Positions 1-10,430 of a DNA stretch of 64,000 bases are shown in pieces. Origin of the DNA: Clarkia xantiana subsp. parviflora (lineage: Eukaryota; Streptophyta; Magnoliopsida; Myrtales; Onagraceae). The notes beneath the pieces are model-generated. The model was not told the origin of the DNA and made no database searches. It worked only from the letters and a program-made list of their open reading frames with translations. Position 1 is the stretch's first letter; each line of letters starts with the position of its first letter. The stretch lies in contig JAPTYO010000017.1 in the NCBI GenBank assembly GCA_036873135.1, positions 3,162,001 through 3,226,000 of the forward strand. Reading direction: 5' to 3'. The translations under genes were made by a program, and so were the position numbers.

Positions 1-36
1 TTCAGTGGCGCACACTTGAAGAAGTATCATGTTTGA
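1..36 (+). CDS. E0 integrase, last 11 codons and stop (partial)
   Basis: The first 36 bases read in frame as FSGAHLKKYHV followed by TGA. The same ending closes the integrases of E1 (near 4950), E2 (near 41360) and N1 (21907), where the consensus is FSGEHLKK. It is therefore the extreme C-terminus of the E0 pol polyprotein, and the rest of the gene lies outside the window. Only the reading frame and the shared tail support the call. Confidence 0.75.
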   Translation, partial: FSGAHLKKYHV

Positions 37-192
37 TATTAAGTCACCTTTAGAGGTGTGTGATGTTAAGCCGCCGCGAATGGCGCAAGTTACCTATCGA
101 TCCGATGTAAGCAAAACTTTTGAGTTATTAATAAAAGAAGTTGCTTTTGATCAAATTGCCTTTAGATTTATTCAAACTGTCAGTAAGACGTC

Positions 193-560
193 CTGAAGGA
201 CGCGACAAAAGCCTTCCGAGGTACGAAAAAGCCCTAACGGGTCCACGTAAGTCGTCTATATGATGCGGCAAAAAGCCCTAAAGGGTACGAAAAAGCCCTA
301 ACGGGTCCGCGTAAGTCGTCTATATGATGCGGCAAAAAGCCCTAAAGGGTACGAAAAAGCCCTAACGGCTCCGCGTAAGTCGTCTATATTATGCGGCAAA
401 AAGCCTTAAAGGGTACGAAAAAGCCCTAACGGGTCCGCGTAAGTCATCTATATGATGCGGCAAAAAGCCTTAAAAGGGTACGATTAATTCGTCTGAAATG
501 ACGCGGTAAAAGCCCTAAGGGGTACGATAAGTCGTCTAGAATGGCGCGATAAAAACCTTA
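193..560. repeat. E0 64-bp tandem repeat array downstream of integrase
   Basis: A unit of 64 bp repeats about five times; the GCGGCAAAAAG landmark recurs at 265, 329, 393 and 457. Each unit holds two short inverted repeats of the CCCTAAAGGG and CCCTAACGGG type. The later copies degrade. The array lies just after the integrase stop and before the antisense gene of E0, the same relative place as the arrays of E1, E2, N1 and N2. Confidence 0.8.
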
Positions 561-744
561 AGGGGTGCGAAAAATCATATTAAGTGATGTGTAAAGTTGC
601 CTTGAAAGGCATGGATGAGAAACCTTAAGTGGTAAAATCCCGAGGAAAATGTCACGAAAAGATATATGAAATTACATTAAGTGACTTGGACGAGAAACCT
701 TAAGTGGTGAAGTCCCCAGTAGACGAGAAACCTTAAGTGGTGAA
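561..744. repeat. E0 degenerate repeats with CCTTAAGTGG core (left part, ends at E1 insertion)
   Basis: Short degenerate copies of GAGAAACCTTAAGTGGTGAA recur here and continue at 32388-32575 on the other side of E1. The core CTTAAG is palindromic and is shared with the arrays of E1 and E2. The last five bases (740-744, GTGAA) are one copy of the E1 TSD. No gene is seen. Confidence 0.7.
740..744. other. Target-site duplication of E1, left copy (GTGAA)
   Basis: GTGAA at 740-744 directly precedes the LTR start at 745 and recurs at 32388-32392 directly after the LTR end at 32387. The 5-bp length fits LTR retrotransposon integration. Confidence 0.9.
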
Positions 745-1460
745 TGTTGGATCACGGTGGAACTCCGGTACGGTCTTTGACGGCGATCCCAGCTCCTTCG
801 CTCCACGCAATCCTGCAAGAGGGGATAGACCGGGCGGTGACCCAGAATCCCTCTCTGATGCTTAAATGAGTATCTCGTACGGACTGGAAAGCAGTAATCT
901 CAAGTAATGTATTTCAACGTAAATGATCTGAGGTGACCTCTTGCCCTTTTATAGGCGAAGAGATACCTCAGTTACCTGGTGAACTATTGGGGGTGGTTAG
1001 CCCGTATCCCGCATATCTCGGGTGTGATCCCGCCTATCTAGGCCATGATCTCGCTTATCTCGGCCACGCCCCGCGTATCTCGGCCACGCTCTGTGTATCT
1101 TAACCACGTTCCGCGTATCTCGGCCACGCCCTGCGTATCTCGGCCTTATCCTCTGATAACGAGTCCCGACTAAAATCGGGGACTCCAGAGTTATCTCGTT
1201 GTGTCACCGCTGGGGGCCCCTCGTCATCGTGACAGGGCCTATTGTTCTCAGGGATTCGTCATCGGGGCCTACTCAGAGACATCTCGTCGGGAGCGTTCAG
1301 CTTGCCTGTCAGGTCCAACTATGTCGGGACCTCTCATCCTCGGACTTCCTTCGTCGGGATCCTTAGCCTGGGCCATCTTGGCCTTCGTTTAGGGCCCACC
1401 GGGCCTATTTGCCGTTTCCTCACTGTTAATAGGGCCTAACGGCTGTAGTCGAACCCATCA
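745..1460 (-). repeat. E1 3' LTR
   Basis: A 716-bp sequence that begins TGTTGG and ends CATCA on the + strand, so TG...CA on both strands. It is followed by TTTGCCCCCAAG, the complement of the PPT, which makes it the 3' LTR of a - strand element. It matches 31672-32387. A TATA box (TATAAAA, - strand) lies at 947-953. Between about 1005 and 1150 are roughly seven imperfect 20-bp direct repeats of the type CGTATCTCGGCCACGCCC, upstream of the TATA box in LTR orientation. Confidence 0.93.
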
Positions 1461-1472
1461 TTTGCCCCCAAG
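1461..1472 (-). other. E1 polypurine tract (CTTGGGGGCAAA)
   Basis: On the - strand CTTGGGGGCAAA directly abuts the TG of the 3' LTR. The identical 12-mer precedes the 3' LTRs of E0 (33783-33794) and E2 (45247-45258), as expected for the plus-strand primer site. Confidence 0.85.
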
Positions 1473-2001
1473 ACATGAGGGACTTTTAGTTCGTCGTGTC
1501 TTTCAACTCCCGACCTCCCGACATTGGAATCAGGGATCTTTCCCTTGGCATAGTCACTCAATACTAGTCTTCTCCTGCACGTTTCCTCGAGGCCTTGTGG
1601 ATAACTGCCAAATCCGAGGGGACTCCTCGATTCCCCAGTTCATTAAATGCAGCAGATAGTGAAGCGACGTCTTCGGCACTCGTGCGTGATTTTTTGCACC
1701 TGCTTTTTCTGAAAAGTGCTTTTCAGGCCGTTTCATCATAATGCCTGTTGCCCTTCTGCACGTTCCATCTCAACGGTCCAGGTTAGAACTCTTCAACTTC
1801 GACGACTCGGATCGAAGTGTCTCTTCAATTGTCCTCTTTGCCTATAAAACCCTAACCGTGGTTGTTGGATCACTTTTACCGTCTTCGAATTTTCAGGAGC
1901 TCTCTACAACCATTGTGAGTTCATGCTTTTGCGATTCCGAAGACCTTAGTGCTTTTCCGATCATCTTCCCGGCAGCGCCTAGTTCATTCCTCCAATTGGT
2001 C
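1473..2001 (+). promoter_or_regulatory. E1 antisense-gene promoter and leader, TATA box at 1843-1849
   Basis: This stretch between the PPT and the antisense gene has no supported coding region. TATAAAA at 1843-1849 lies about 155 bp upstream of the ATG at 2002. The same arrangement recurs on the - strand in E2 (TATA 44869-44875, ATG 44708) and E0 (TATA 33238-33244, ATG 33072). The three-fold recurrence argues for a real promoter that reads against gag-pol. Confidence 0.6.
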
Positions 2002-4247
2002 ATGTCTGGTAAGGATTTCTTCTTCGTTGCCTGCTTATCTTTTCCTTGTTTGTAGTTTTCCGAAAATCCCACTGTGCCTTCCTTGCCATTGCTACTTTTC
2101 AGACAGTGGATCCAGCTCTGGGGGAAGAAAGCCCTTCAACTTTGATTATGCTTTGAATGAAATCTCTAGCACCGCTTATGATGCAGCTCTCCGGGAGGGA
2201 TGCATCACTTCTACTTGGGAACCCCGTTTCCCGTATCCCTGGCCTCGCCCCTCGGGTAACCTTGAGGTTACTCGTCCCCGAAAAGGGGAGGTATTTGTCT
2301 CTACGGGGAAAGTATCAGCGGGGATTAGGTTCCCCTTCTGTGGCAGTTTGGTCGAGATGTGTCAGCATTATAAAACGCATCCGACCACCTTCTCTCCCCA
2401 CGCCATACGTCCGTGGAACGCCTTCCAGGTCCTCTGCTTTCGTCAAAAGTGGGTGTACAGCCTCAAGCTCTTCAGGACCTTCTACGGGATGAAGTGCAAT
2501 GAGGCGGGGGTTTGCGCCTTCTACCCCCGGATGCCGAAGTGGAATAAGACACAACTCGGGTTGTGTAACTGGACTACTGACACTTGGAAGGTGGTCAAGG
2601 GTCGGGGACTCCTGGTCGATACGGGGTCCGACAACAGCGGTTGGAAAAGGAGCTACTTCTTCATTCAACACTCTTCGATCCCATGGCCCCGATGGGAGGT
2701 TGAAGCAGACTCTCCGCCTGCCTTCCACACCTATACCGACGAAGATTTCCAAACTCTTCAACTCATCCAGCTCTACCGATGGGGGGAGTCCTACACTCCC
2801 CTCGACGCCAATTCTCTCGTGGAGCGGGACCTGGTGAACGCCGGGATCCGACTGCTCGATATAATCTCTGGGGGGGCAGCTTTTCGACGGCCCCTCCAAT
2901 GTGGTTCCCTGGGTAAATCTCTAACTCTTTTTCTTTTACTGTTTGCAGCCAAGAAGGTATCCGTGCTGACCGATCTGTTCCTTAAGTAGGGGGAGACCGA
3001 TGTCGTCCGCCCTTCGCGGAAGAGGAAGTCCGCCAAGAAGGTTGCTGCTCCGTCGGGGTCTCCTTCTGCGGAGCAACCTAAGCGGAAGCGCGTGGAGCTG
3101 GACCAACTCTTCGACGTCCAGAACGCTGAAGAAGGTAAAAAGCTCCGTCTCGCTATTAAATCGTATAGGAGGATGGTCCCGAAGGATTTGATTCCTTCGA
3201 CCAGGGAGGCCCGTATTGCTGACGTTAGAGGAATCCTTCGAGGTGAAACTCCTCGTGCTGGCCCTCCTCCTGTCCCTCTCGACGGGAGTTTCTACAGGGC
3301 CTTCGACCCCACGCAGGTGGATGCTCCCTGGACTCCAGTCCAAACACTGCAAGGGGTCCAGCTTCGACAAGGGGACGCCCATGAGGAACTGGCTCTGCAT
3401 CTGCTGGCATGCTCGATCCTGCCCACCATGCGGTTCCCGATCTCCCTGAATCGGGCGGCGATGCATCGGGATGTTCGAGAGATGTCCCTGCGTCGGATAG
3501 AGGTAAAACTTCGCTTCTCTTTCTTCATTGGTAAGGCTGGTTGTTTGTCCATTAACACTTTTCTTTCTTCTATCGTAGGAGCTCGGGGACTTCAACCGTC
3601 TTTTTGGGTACCTCATTGCCTATGATGAGTCCCGGGAGCGGGACCGGGCGGCCATCGCCAAGCTTAAGGAGGATCTTGCGGCCTCCAAATCTTCGCGGGG
3701 AAAACTTGCCAAGGAGCAGGCCATCCTCGACCAAAAGGTTCAGGACCTCCAAAAGCAGGTCGGGGATTTGGAGGGGCTCCTGAGGCGGGAGCGACAGGAG
3801 CGGCAGACTGCTGAGGACAAGCTGGTCCTCGAGAAGAAGGCTCTGGAGGAGCAAGTCGCGGGGGTTCCTGCGCAGCTGGTCGCGGCTGAGGCCAAGGACC
3901 GGGAGGATTATCGGAGGTCTGAAGACTTCCAGGCTGATGCTATGAAGTTCTTCGGCGCGGAGGTGGAGAACACTCTCTTCAATGCGGTTGAGGAGCTCTA
4001 CCTGGAGTATGGCGACGCCATCAACTTCGACAAGTCTCCTTCTCTCGCTCCCTTCGCGAAGAAATACTTTGCTCTTTCTGAGGAGAGTGATGGGGGGAGT
4101 ACCCCCGCAATTGTCGAAGACGCAGCAGAGCTTCCAAGTGCTGATGCCCCGATAGTCGATCCTCCCGCGTCCGACCCTGTGGAGCCTTCTGCCACCGACC
4201 TCGTGGACCCAGCTCCCGCAGATGCCGCTGACAAGGACCAAGCCTAA
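2002..4247 (+). pseudogene. E1 antisense gene, 4-exon model, nonsense-mutated
   Basis: The exon model is 2002-2008 (ATGTCTG), 2103-2912, 2949-3502 and 3579-4247. All junctions have GT...AG and keep frame. The first large exon encodes a conserved domain (SDSGSSSGGRKPFNFDYAL onward, about 270 residues) resembling the plant Transposase_28 'putative gypsy type transposon' family, by memory only. Exon 3 is basic (KRKSAKK). Exon 4 is a long coiled coil with an acidic Pro/Ala tail. Compared with E2, exon 3 lacks exactly 438 bp (146 codons). A TAG at 2986-2988 replaces the CAG of E2, so the copy is a pseudogene. The 36-nt second intron could also be translated through. It converges on the E1 pol. The function of the family is unknown. 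Confidence 0.7.
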
Positions 4248-4379
4248 CTGCTTATCTTTAGAGTCCTTGTATTTTCTTCGCTTTTGTAATCGTCGGGCCT
4301 TTGAGCCCTTATCAATTATCAGACTTTCTTAGTTCCGATTTTTTTCGATGCACTTCTCCAAGTGGCTTTACTATACTTG

Positions 4380-4947
4380 CTTAGGTCGATAATTTGACAC
4401 TTAAGATATTCTCGTACATCACTCAAGACGATTTACTAATTTGCACCACTTAAGGCGACTTATCATCATGCACCACTTAAGGCGATTTTTCAATGCTTAG
4501 AATAAATCCAAGAAACATGCATCACTTAAGACGACTTAACTTCGTGCATCACTTAAGACGTCTTTTCAATACTTAGAATAAATCTAAGAATCATGCACCA
4601 CTTAAGGCGGCTTTTCCCGTGCACCACTCAAGGCGACTTTTCTCGTGCACCACTCAAGGCGACTTTTCTCGTGCACCACTCAAGGCGACTTTTCTCGCGC
4701 ACCACTCAAGGCGACTTTTCTCGTGCACCACTCAAGGCGACTTTTCTCGTGCACCACTCAAGGCGACTTTATAAAGCTTAGAGTAAATCTAAGAATAATT
4801 CTGATCGGAAGCAACCTCTTTATTATTGATGGGACAAAATTGGCTTACATCGAATTAAACGATAAAAAGCATACACCACTTAAGGCGATTTTACATCAGG
4901 CACCACTTAAGGAGACTTTCATTGGGCACCACTTAAGGCGACTTTCA
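4380..4947. repeat. E1 junction array, 26-bp tandem repeats
   Basis: Units of the type GCACCACTCAAGGCGACTTT recur with a 26-bp period, clearest at 4614-4770 and degenerate on both sides. Many copies contain CTTAAG. The array fills the gap between the antisense-gene stop (4247, + strand) and the integrase stop (4948, - strand), that is, between convergent 3' ends. Open frames across it are a by-product of the repetition and are not called. Confidence 0.8.
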
Positions 4948-5502
4948 TCAAGCATGGTGTTTCTTCAAGTGTTCGCCACTAAAAGAATGCTTCAATACTC
5001 TGCCATCGAGGTCTTCCAATTTGTACGCATTTGGAGCTGGCATCCCCACGACCTTATAAGGTCCTTCCCATTTTGGTGACATCTTGTTGATTCGATCCAA
5101 AAGGGTAAAATCGTTGCGACGCCAAACCAGCTCTCCGACGAAAAACTGTCGGGACTTTACTCGCCGATTGTAGTACCTGGCTGTCGTCAAACGCATTCGA
5201 GTTTGGACTTCATCCACTTCCCGCCTCTTCTCTTCGAGTAACTCCAAGTCCAGACGTCTTATTTCATCATTCGTCAAAGGCTCATAATATCTCATCCGAT
5301 GGAACGCCACAGCTACCTAAACGGGGGCGACAGCCTCCGTGCCATAAACGAGGCCAAACGGAGTCTCCCCCGTTGATCGTTTGGGTGTCGTTCTAACAGC
5401 CCAAAGCACGTTTTCCAATTCGTTCAGTCATTTGCCCTTCAAGGCATAGACCCTCTTCTTCAGGCCATCCATCACGATTTTGTTGGCTGATTCCACCTGA
5501 CC
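4948..5502 (-). pseudogene. E1 integrase C-terminal part, broken
   Basis: The - strand translation matches the E2 integrase C-terminus (motifs [56 protein letters not shown]). It runs from the N1 insertion point to the stop at 4948. Two in-frame stops are visible by comparison with E2: near 5316 (GAG changed to TAG) and near 5430 (TGG changed to TGA). The upstream half continues at 26612 beyond N1. No chromodomain is seen, consistent with the Tat lineage. Confidence 0.85.
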
Positions 5503-5507
5503 GTTAG
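5503..5507. other. Target-site duplication of N1, left copy (GTTAG)
   Basis: GTTAG at 5503-5507 precedes the LTR start TGTTAGG and recurs at 26607-26611 after the LTR end. Removing 5508-26611 restores a continuous integrase sequence when compared with E2 around 40815-40850. Confidence 0.92.
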
Positions 5508-5903
5508 TGTTAGGTTCCGAGTCTAGGGTCAACGGGCGGTCGACTCAAGTCTCGTTCCTCACTGGAGATGTCGCGGATCTGATGCTCTCGGGTTGTGCTG
5601 TCCTAACTCGTGTCCGTCCGTCCTTAGCTTCTCTTCTCCTCTCGCCCTGCAAGAGGGGCAATACCAGGCACAGAGGGGGGTGGTGCTTGATGAACCCTCT
5701 CCGATGCCTAAGTCAGTACGGTTTTAGAGAGATAAAGCTAGAGAGATGTCAGAGCAAAATTATGCAATTTGCCAAGATGATCCAATGAATAGTAGAGGTG
5801 GGGTATTTATAGGCAACGGTGTCATTAAGGTGGCTTAATGACATCGTTAACCTTTAAACACAGTTAATTAACCTTTAAACACATAATTAAAACCTTAGGA
5901 TAC
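5508..5903 (-). repeat. N1 terminal 3' LTR, left piece (split by N2)
   Basis: It begins TGTTAGGTTCCGAG and matches 25881-26276 and 17190-17592. It is cut at 5903 by N2 and continues at 16069-16416. A TATA box on the - strand (TATAAAT) is at 5805-5811. The last five bases, GATAC (5899-5903), are the left TSD of N2. Confidence 0.9.
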
Positions 5904-6834
5904 TGTTAGGTTATAAAGTCTAGGATCCGTGCCCTTATACTCCCTTGGGGTAGTCGTTCTGATATGTGTCCTTCTCTTCTCTCCTTCTGACCTCCTTTCC
6001 TTCTCTCCTTCTGACCTCCTTTCCTTCTCTCATTCTGACCTCCCGAGGCTTGTACTTCTTACCCCTGGGGCTTGTCCTACTGCTCTATGCTCTTCTGCTT
6101 CCTTGGTTCTCTTCTCCTTGCCACCCTGCAAGAGGGGCAATACCAGGCACAGAGGGGGGGGTGGTGCCTGATGAACCCTCTCCGATGCCTAAGTCAGTAC
6201 GGTTTTAGAGAGATAAAGCTAGAGAGATGTCAGAGCAAAATTGTGCAACTTGCCAAGATGATCAAATGAGTTGTGAAGGTGGGGTATTTATAGGCAACGG
6301 TGTCATTAAGGTGGCTTAATGACATCGTTAGCCCCTAAACACAATTAATTAACCTTTAAGCGCATAATTAAGGCCTTAGGATTCGGAGGAGGTAGGCGGA
6401 GTGGACCGAGCATGGGAGTCTGAAGATGGTGTCGGGGCCCTTGGGGGGGGGAGAAATCCGACCCCCAAGGGTAGGGGTTGGGTGAGGACACCCAACCCCT
6501 CCTAGGGAGGGTGGGGTTGGCCAACCCCATCCCTCCTAGGAGGGATCGGGTTGGCCGACCCGATCTCTCCTAGGAGAGATCGGGTTGGCCAACCCGATCT
6601 CCCCTAGGGGAGATCGGGTCGGCTGACCCGATCTCCCCTAGGGGAGGTCGGGTGTGGCCACCCAACCTCACCTAGGTGAGTTCGCCTCTGTCGGACGGGC
6701 GCTTCGACCCCGTCCGAGCCGTCGATGTTCTCGCGAAGTGTCCGGGTTGAAGTTTCGATTTACAATTGGCGATGGGACGATAAAAATGTAACGGTTCGGA
6801 AGTCAACGGGTTCAAATTGGGCGTATATCCATCA
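5904..6834 (-). repeat. N2 3' LTR
   Basis: A 931-bp LTR beginning TGTTAGGTTATAAAG and ending TATCCATCA. It is followed by CATGCCCCCGAGTC, the complement of a PPT. It lacks about 75 bp present at 15078-15152 in the other LTR. Two copies of a CTCCTTCTGACCTCCTTTC unit are seen near 5972-6045. The TATA box in - orientation (complement of ATTTATA) is in the GGGGTATTTATAGGC segment near 6286-6292. Confidence 0.9.
6480..6672. repeat. Palindrome array in N2 3' LTR
   Basis: Nested inverted repeats alternate: GATCGGGTTGG/CCAACCCGATC stems joined by CTCCCCTAGGGGAG or CTCTCCTAGGAGAG palindromes. Related arrays of different length occur in the other LTRs of this family (15718-15902, 16173-16258, 17695-17882, 26393-26465). 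Confidence 0.85.
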
Positions 6835-8229
6835 CATGCCCCCGAGTCAACCAATGGCCTAACCCTTGATTGACTCTATTTTAGGATGGTATGACACGCG
6901 CAATTTGAAACCGGGGTTTTACCTTCTTTTTCTGAATGCTTGCTTACCCATGGATGCGTGCCTCTGACTCTGCCCCCTGTCTTATGAGATAGAGGAATTG
7001 TAAACGTCAGAGTGGTACGGACGTGTGCCTAGGCACGTGTCCGTCTGAGGTGGGAGTAATAAACCTATCTTTGCCGCAGGCGTATACTCAAAGAATACAT
7101 GTTCACATAGGAATGCAATATGAATGCAACTAAGTGACTTATGCTTCAATTTCATGCCGGGATAAGTCTAAGTGAAGAAAAATTTCAATTTTGGTCCGAA
7201 ATTTTTCTAAGTATGGGATACTAGAAAATATGCCTATAGGATGTTAACTAGGAGTGAACATGGACATATCATGAACATGAGGATGTGTACTAGCATACAT
7301 GCAAGTAGGAACATAAGGATGGGAGTGAGTGGAGACATGCTGCGATTGTAGTCATGAATGTATGCATGAATATATGGCGGCCACGTGCATGGACGTCTAA
7401 ATGTTTGAACACATGGGAGTGTGTATGTGAGCATGCATATGAGTGCAAGCATGAACATGTATGTATGCATGGACAGGTTGTGAGTATGAGCATGAGTGAT
7501 GACATTGATGTACCTGTAGATGTTATCATGAATATGAGCATATGCAAAGGTGAGAGCATAGACCTCTCCTTTACTTGAGGATGGGAACTCTGCCACTCAA
7601 TGGGACACAACGTTCCGCCTCCCTCGTACTAGCGTGAGCATTGTCCATTAATCTCGACCTTCGGCACGTGTAACATTTTTCCTTCATTCGTTGGAGCGTG
7701 TGTATAGCTCTTGACCTTTACCCTGCAATTTGTTCCCCATAAAAGTGAGGGTGAAAAAGCTTACAAGCTTTCTTCTTACCGCCGCGAGCGAAGGGGTCTA
7801 TTGACATGTGTTAAGGGTTGACCCTTCCTTCGGATGTGTTGGAGCGTTGCTCCATTTGGGGAAACTAAAAGTTCGCCCTCTTCCCTTGGTGTTAAGGTTG
7901 CCCCCGTAGTAGGCGTATCTCGCCCCTCCATGAGTAAGGGTCGATTGTTCGTATAGATGACTCACTTTTTGGGAAGCTTTCTTCTTCAGACAGGGAGACC
8001 TTGAAGATCGTTTTCCAAGGTAGTCAGACCAAATCTGACCGTCCGTTGAATCAGATGAGAGGGAAGGACCCTCTAGTTCTGTTTATCAGGCCTAGAAATT
8101 TTCTAAGTCAGGGTGGCTGCTAATGCTTCCAGTATGTTCTTTTTCCCTTCTCTTTTCTTTGTGATATACTTATGATTGTTCTCATGCTGCTTCCTTCTTG
8201 TTGTTAGAGCGTTCTTCCCTGGTTACCGA
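6835..8229. other. N2 PPT (6835-6848) and region X: no gene recognised
   Basis: The - strand PPT is GACTCGGGGGCATG at 6835-6848. The first about 270 bp matches region X of N1 (16417 onward). Further on, 7250-7560 is rich in ATGAACATG/CATGCATG-like words; frames open there on both strands, but nothing recognisable is encoded. A weak TATA-like CCATAAAAG near 7737-7745 could start the antisense ORF at 8230. I see no other supported feature. Confidence 0.5.
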
Positions 8230-8718
8230 ATGGTTCTTGTGGTGGGTGAGAGTTCAAGTCAATCTAAATCCAAGGCGCGGAAACCTGACTCTGAGGTCGG
8301 GCCCTCGGCTGCCAAGGAGAAGGAAACCGCGAGAGGCTCTCCTTCAAGTGCCCCCTTGCTGACTCTCTCCCATGATAAGGAGGTAGTGGTTGAAGAGGCA
8401 CCCTCTTTGCTTGACCAAAGGAAACAACCTGTGGCTGGCGATGGGGTGATCATAGGTCTTGATGTCTCTTCTATATCCCCTGCCCCCCAGCCGAGGGGCC
8501 GAGTCTCAAGTTTATTTCATCTTCATGTAGATTTGACGACTTTTGAAGGTGTTTTTGTCTTTCCTATGGGTTATGTTATTAACCCCTGCGTTGAAGATTT
8601 TTCTTTTGGTGATAGGTGTGATCATCTCCTTTCATTGAGGTTCCTTTCTCTTGCCATGGCTCTGATTAAGATAGCGAATTCTTGCTTTGGAGTTTGGTGG
8701 AGACTGCTCTTGAGTTAG
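8230..8718 (+). CDS. N2 antisense ORF, 162 aa, unknown
   Basis: The frame is open from ATG 8230 to 8718 on the strand opposite gag-pol. It occupies the place that the antisense gene holds in N1 (19318-20385) and is preceded by a similar TTCCCTGGTTACCGA leader. The N-terminus is Ser/Lys/Glu-rich (SSSQSKSKARKP). The C-terminal third is hydrophobic. Homology with the E1/E2 antisense product is not evident by eye. It may be one exon of a longer gene or a decayed copy. Confidence 0.35.
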   Translation: MVLVVGESSSQSKSKARKPDSEVGPSAAKEKETARGSPSSAPLLTLSHDKEVVVEEAPSLLDQRKQPVAGDGVIIGLDVSSISPAPQPRGRVSSLFHLHVDLTTFEGVFVFPMGYVINPCVEDFSFGDRCDHLLSLRFLSLAMALIKIANSCFGVWWRLLLS

Positions 8719-9045
8719 CCTCTACTAGTATCGTAGTTGTGATCGTTGTGGGGATCGTTTTGTTATATGCCCTCAATAGTGCTTGTCGTGATTCTTTGCT
8801 TCATGGTTGATTTCGTGAGATATGGAGGTTGTCTTCATAATGAGGACGTCTCCTTCCTAGTATCACCCAGTGGGTTGAAATATAAGTGCCTACCTTTGAT
8901 GAGCGTACGAAGGGTGTTGTTTTTCCTTTTTCTTGAACCTCCTCCTAAGGCTAGGCGTATCCTTTTGATGTTCGTGGTCGGGATGGTGTCTTTACAATTC
9001 ATGTCTTTGACAGATGTTTTATGATGTGCTGCCATGATAATCACT
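8719..9045. other. N2 spacer, no gene recognised
   Basis: A frame (8746-9024, +) stays open, but the translation is hydrophobic and matches nothing I know. It may be a degenerate continuation of the antisense gene. Confidence 0.3.
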
Positions 9046-9330
9046 TCGGGGTATGTGGACGTGATAGCCACTTCGTGATGTGTCGGAGTGATAGCCCTTC
9101 TGTAGTGTGTGGACATGATAGCCAGTTCAGGGTATGTGGACATGATAGCCACTTCAAGGTATGTGGACATGATAGCCACTTCAAGGTATGTGGACATGAT
9201 AGCCACTTCAAGGTATGTGGACATGATAGCCACCTCAAGGTATGTGGACATGATAGCCACTTCAGTGTATGTGGACATGATAGCCACTTCAGTGTATGTG
9301 GACATGATAGCCACATCACGATGTATGGAG
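9046..9330. repeat. 27-bp tandem repeat in N2, about ten copies
   Basis: The unit GACATGATAGCCACTTCAAG plus GTATGTG recurs every 27 bp, with the central copies nearly identical. Because 27 is a multiple of three, several frames are open through it; these are not genes. Confidence 0.9.
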
Positions 9331-10013
9331 TTGTGCTTTAGTATTCCTTTCTCATTGGAGAGCCTTCGTTGCTATAGTTGCCTTTTGTGTAGGCTATGTT
9401 TGTTGGGTTAGGTCCCGATGTCTCGTCTTGTCGGATGTTGTATCCTTTATGCTCTTTAGATGTCTCCTTCATGAGTTGTGCTTGACGATGTTCAAGTCTG
9501 ATACGAGCATAGGTCACGCGAGGGCGACATGCATGACAATAACATTTGTCGGAGGTTGATTTGTGTGGCTTGTAAGGCAATTCTCTTCTTGATGGGTCGA
9601 GCTTATTTTGAGAGCCTTGAACTTTGGATTTCATGTCTTTGCTATCCTTCTTGGTGGTGTTGGGTTCCTTTGAGATACTTCTCTTGACTTGTGATATGGA
9701 TGGTAGGATAACTCGTTACTTTTCATGATAACCTCTTGTGCTTCTGTATATGATCCTTTGGTCATGGACTTGTCCCTTGTATATGCTTTCCTTTCCTTAT
9801 CTTTCTTTTGTGTTTTCCTTCATGCCATACCTGCCATCTCATCAAGAAAAAACATTATGTGTTCTTTATACAACCTTACTTTAAGATTACTTTCTCATGG
9901 GATCCTTCTGAGCATGGTATCCTTCTAAGCATGGTATCCTTCTAAGCATGGTATCCTTCTAAGCCTGGTGTGATGATCTCTTCTGATACCCCTTACACGG
10001 TATACGTTGTACT
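9331..10013. other. N2 spacer with block conserved in N1
   Basis: There is no supported gene. The segment around 9780-10013 matches N1 20560-20772, including AAAAAACATTATGTGTTCTT and CTCATGGGATCCTTCT. In both elements it sits between the antisense coding region and the hairpin array, so it may be the 3' untranslated or processing region of the antisense transcript. Confidence 0.5.
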
Positions 10014-10430
10014 GTTAGACCAAAGATACGCTCTTGGTGGGCGTCGAAATCTGTTCACGAGACAGGCTCTCGGACGGCACTTAACGTTTCACAGGATAGG
10101 CTCCCGGAGGGCACAGGTTAGTCCACCGATACCTTCTTGACGGGTGTCAAATCTGTTCACGAGACAGGCTCTCGGACGGCACTTAACGTTTCACAGGATA
10201 GGCTCCCGGAGGGCACAGGTTAGTCCACCGATACCTTCTTGACGGGTGTCAAATCTGTTCACGAGACAGGCTCTCGGACGGCACTTAACGTTTCACAGGA
10301 TAGGCTCCCGGAGGGCACAGGTTAGTCCACCGATACCTTCTTGACGGGTGTCAAATCTGTTCACGAGACAGGCTCTCGGACGGCACTTAACGTTTCACAG
10401 GATAGGCTCCCGGAGGGCTCAGGTTAGACC
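10014..10430. repeat. 102-bp tandem repeat in N2, four copies
   Basis: The landmark TTCACGAGACAGGCTCTCGG occurs at about 10054, 10156, 10258 and 10360, a 102-bp period with near-identical copies. Each unit holds GAGACAGGCTCTC and GGCTCCCGGAGGGC inverted repeats. N1 has a shorter relative at 20773-20990. Confidence 0.9.

Noticed and set aside
1201..1439. Small ORFs inside LTRs (also 32128-32366, 35105-35431, 45347-45673)
   Set aside because: They lie within U3 of the LTRs and most begin at non-ATG codons; no coding signal is seen.
1949..2102. Upstream extension of the E1 antisense ORF as the true N-terminus
   Set aside because: The 51 codons before SDSGSS are not conserved in E0 or E2, while the ATGTCTG exon, donor and acceptor are conserved in all three.
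7234..7610. Overlapping Met/His/Cys-rich ORFs on both strands in N2
   Set aside because: The stretch is low complexity (ATGAACATG/CATGCATG words) and nothing recognisable is encoded.
8835..9341. Overlapping long ORFs on both strands (up to 159 codons) with repeated motifs
   Set aside because: They are readings of the 27-bp tandem repeat; a period divisible by three keeps several frames open.
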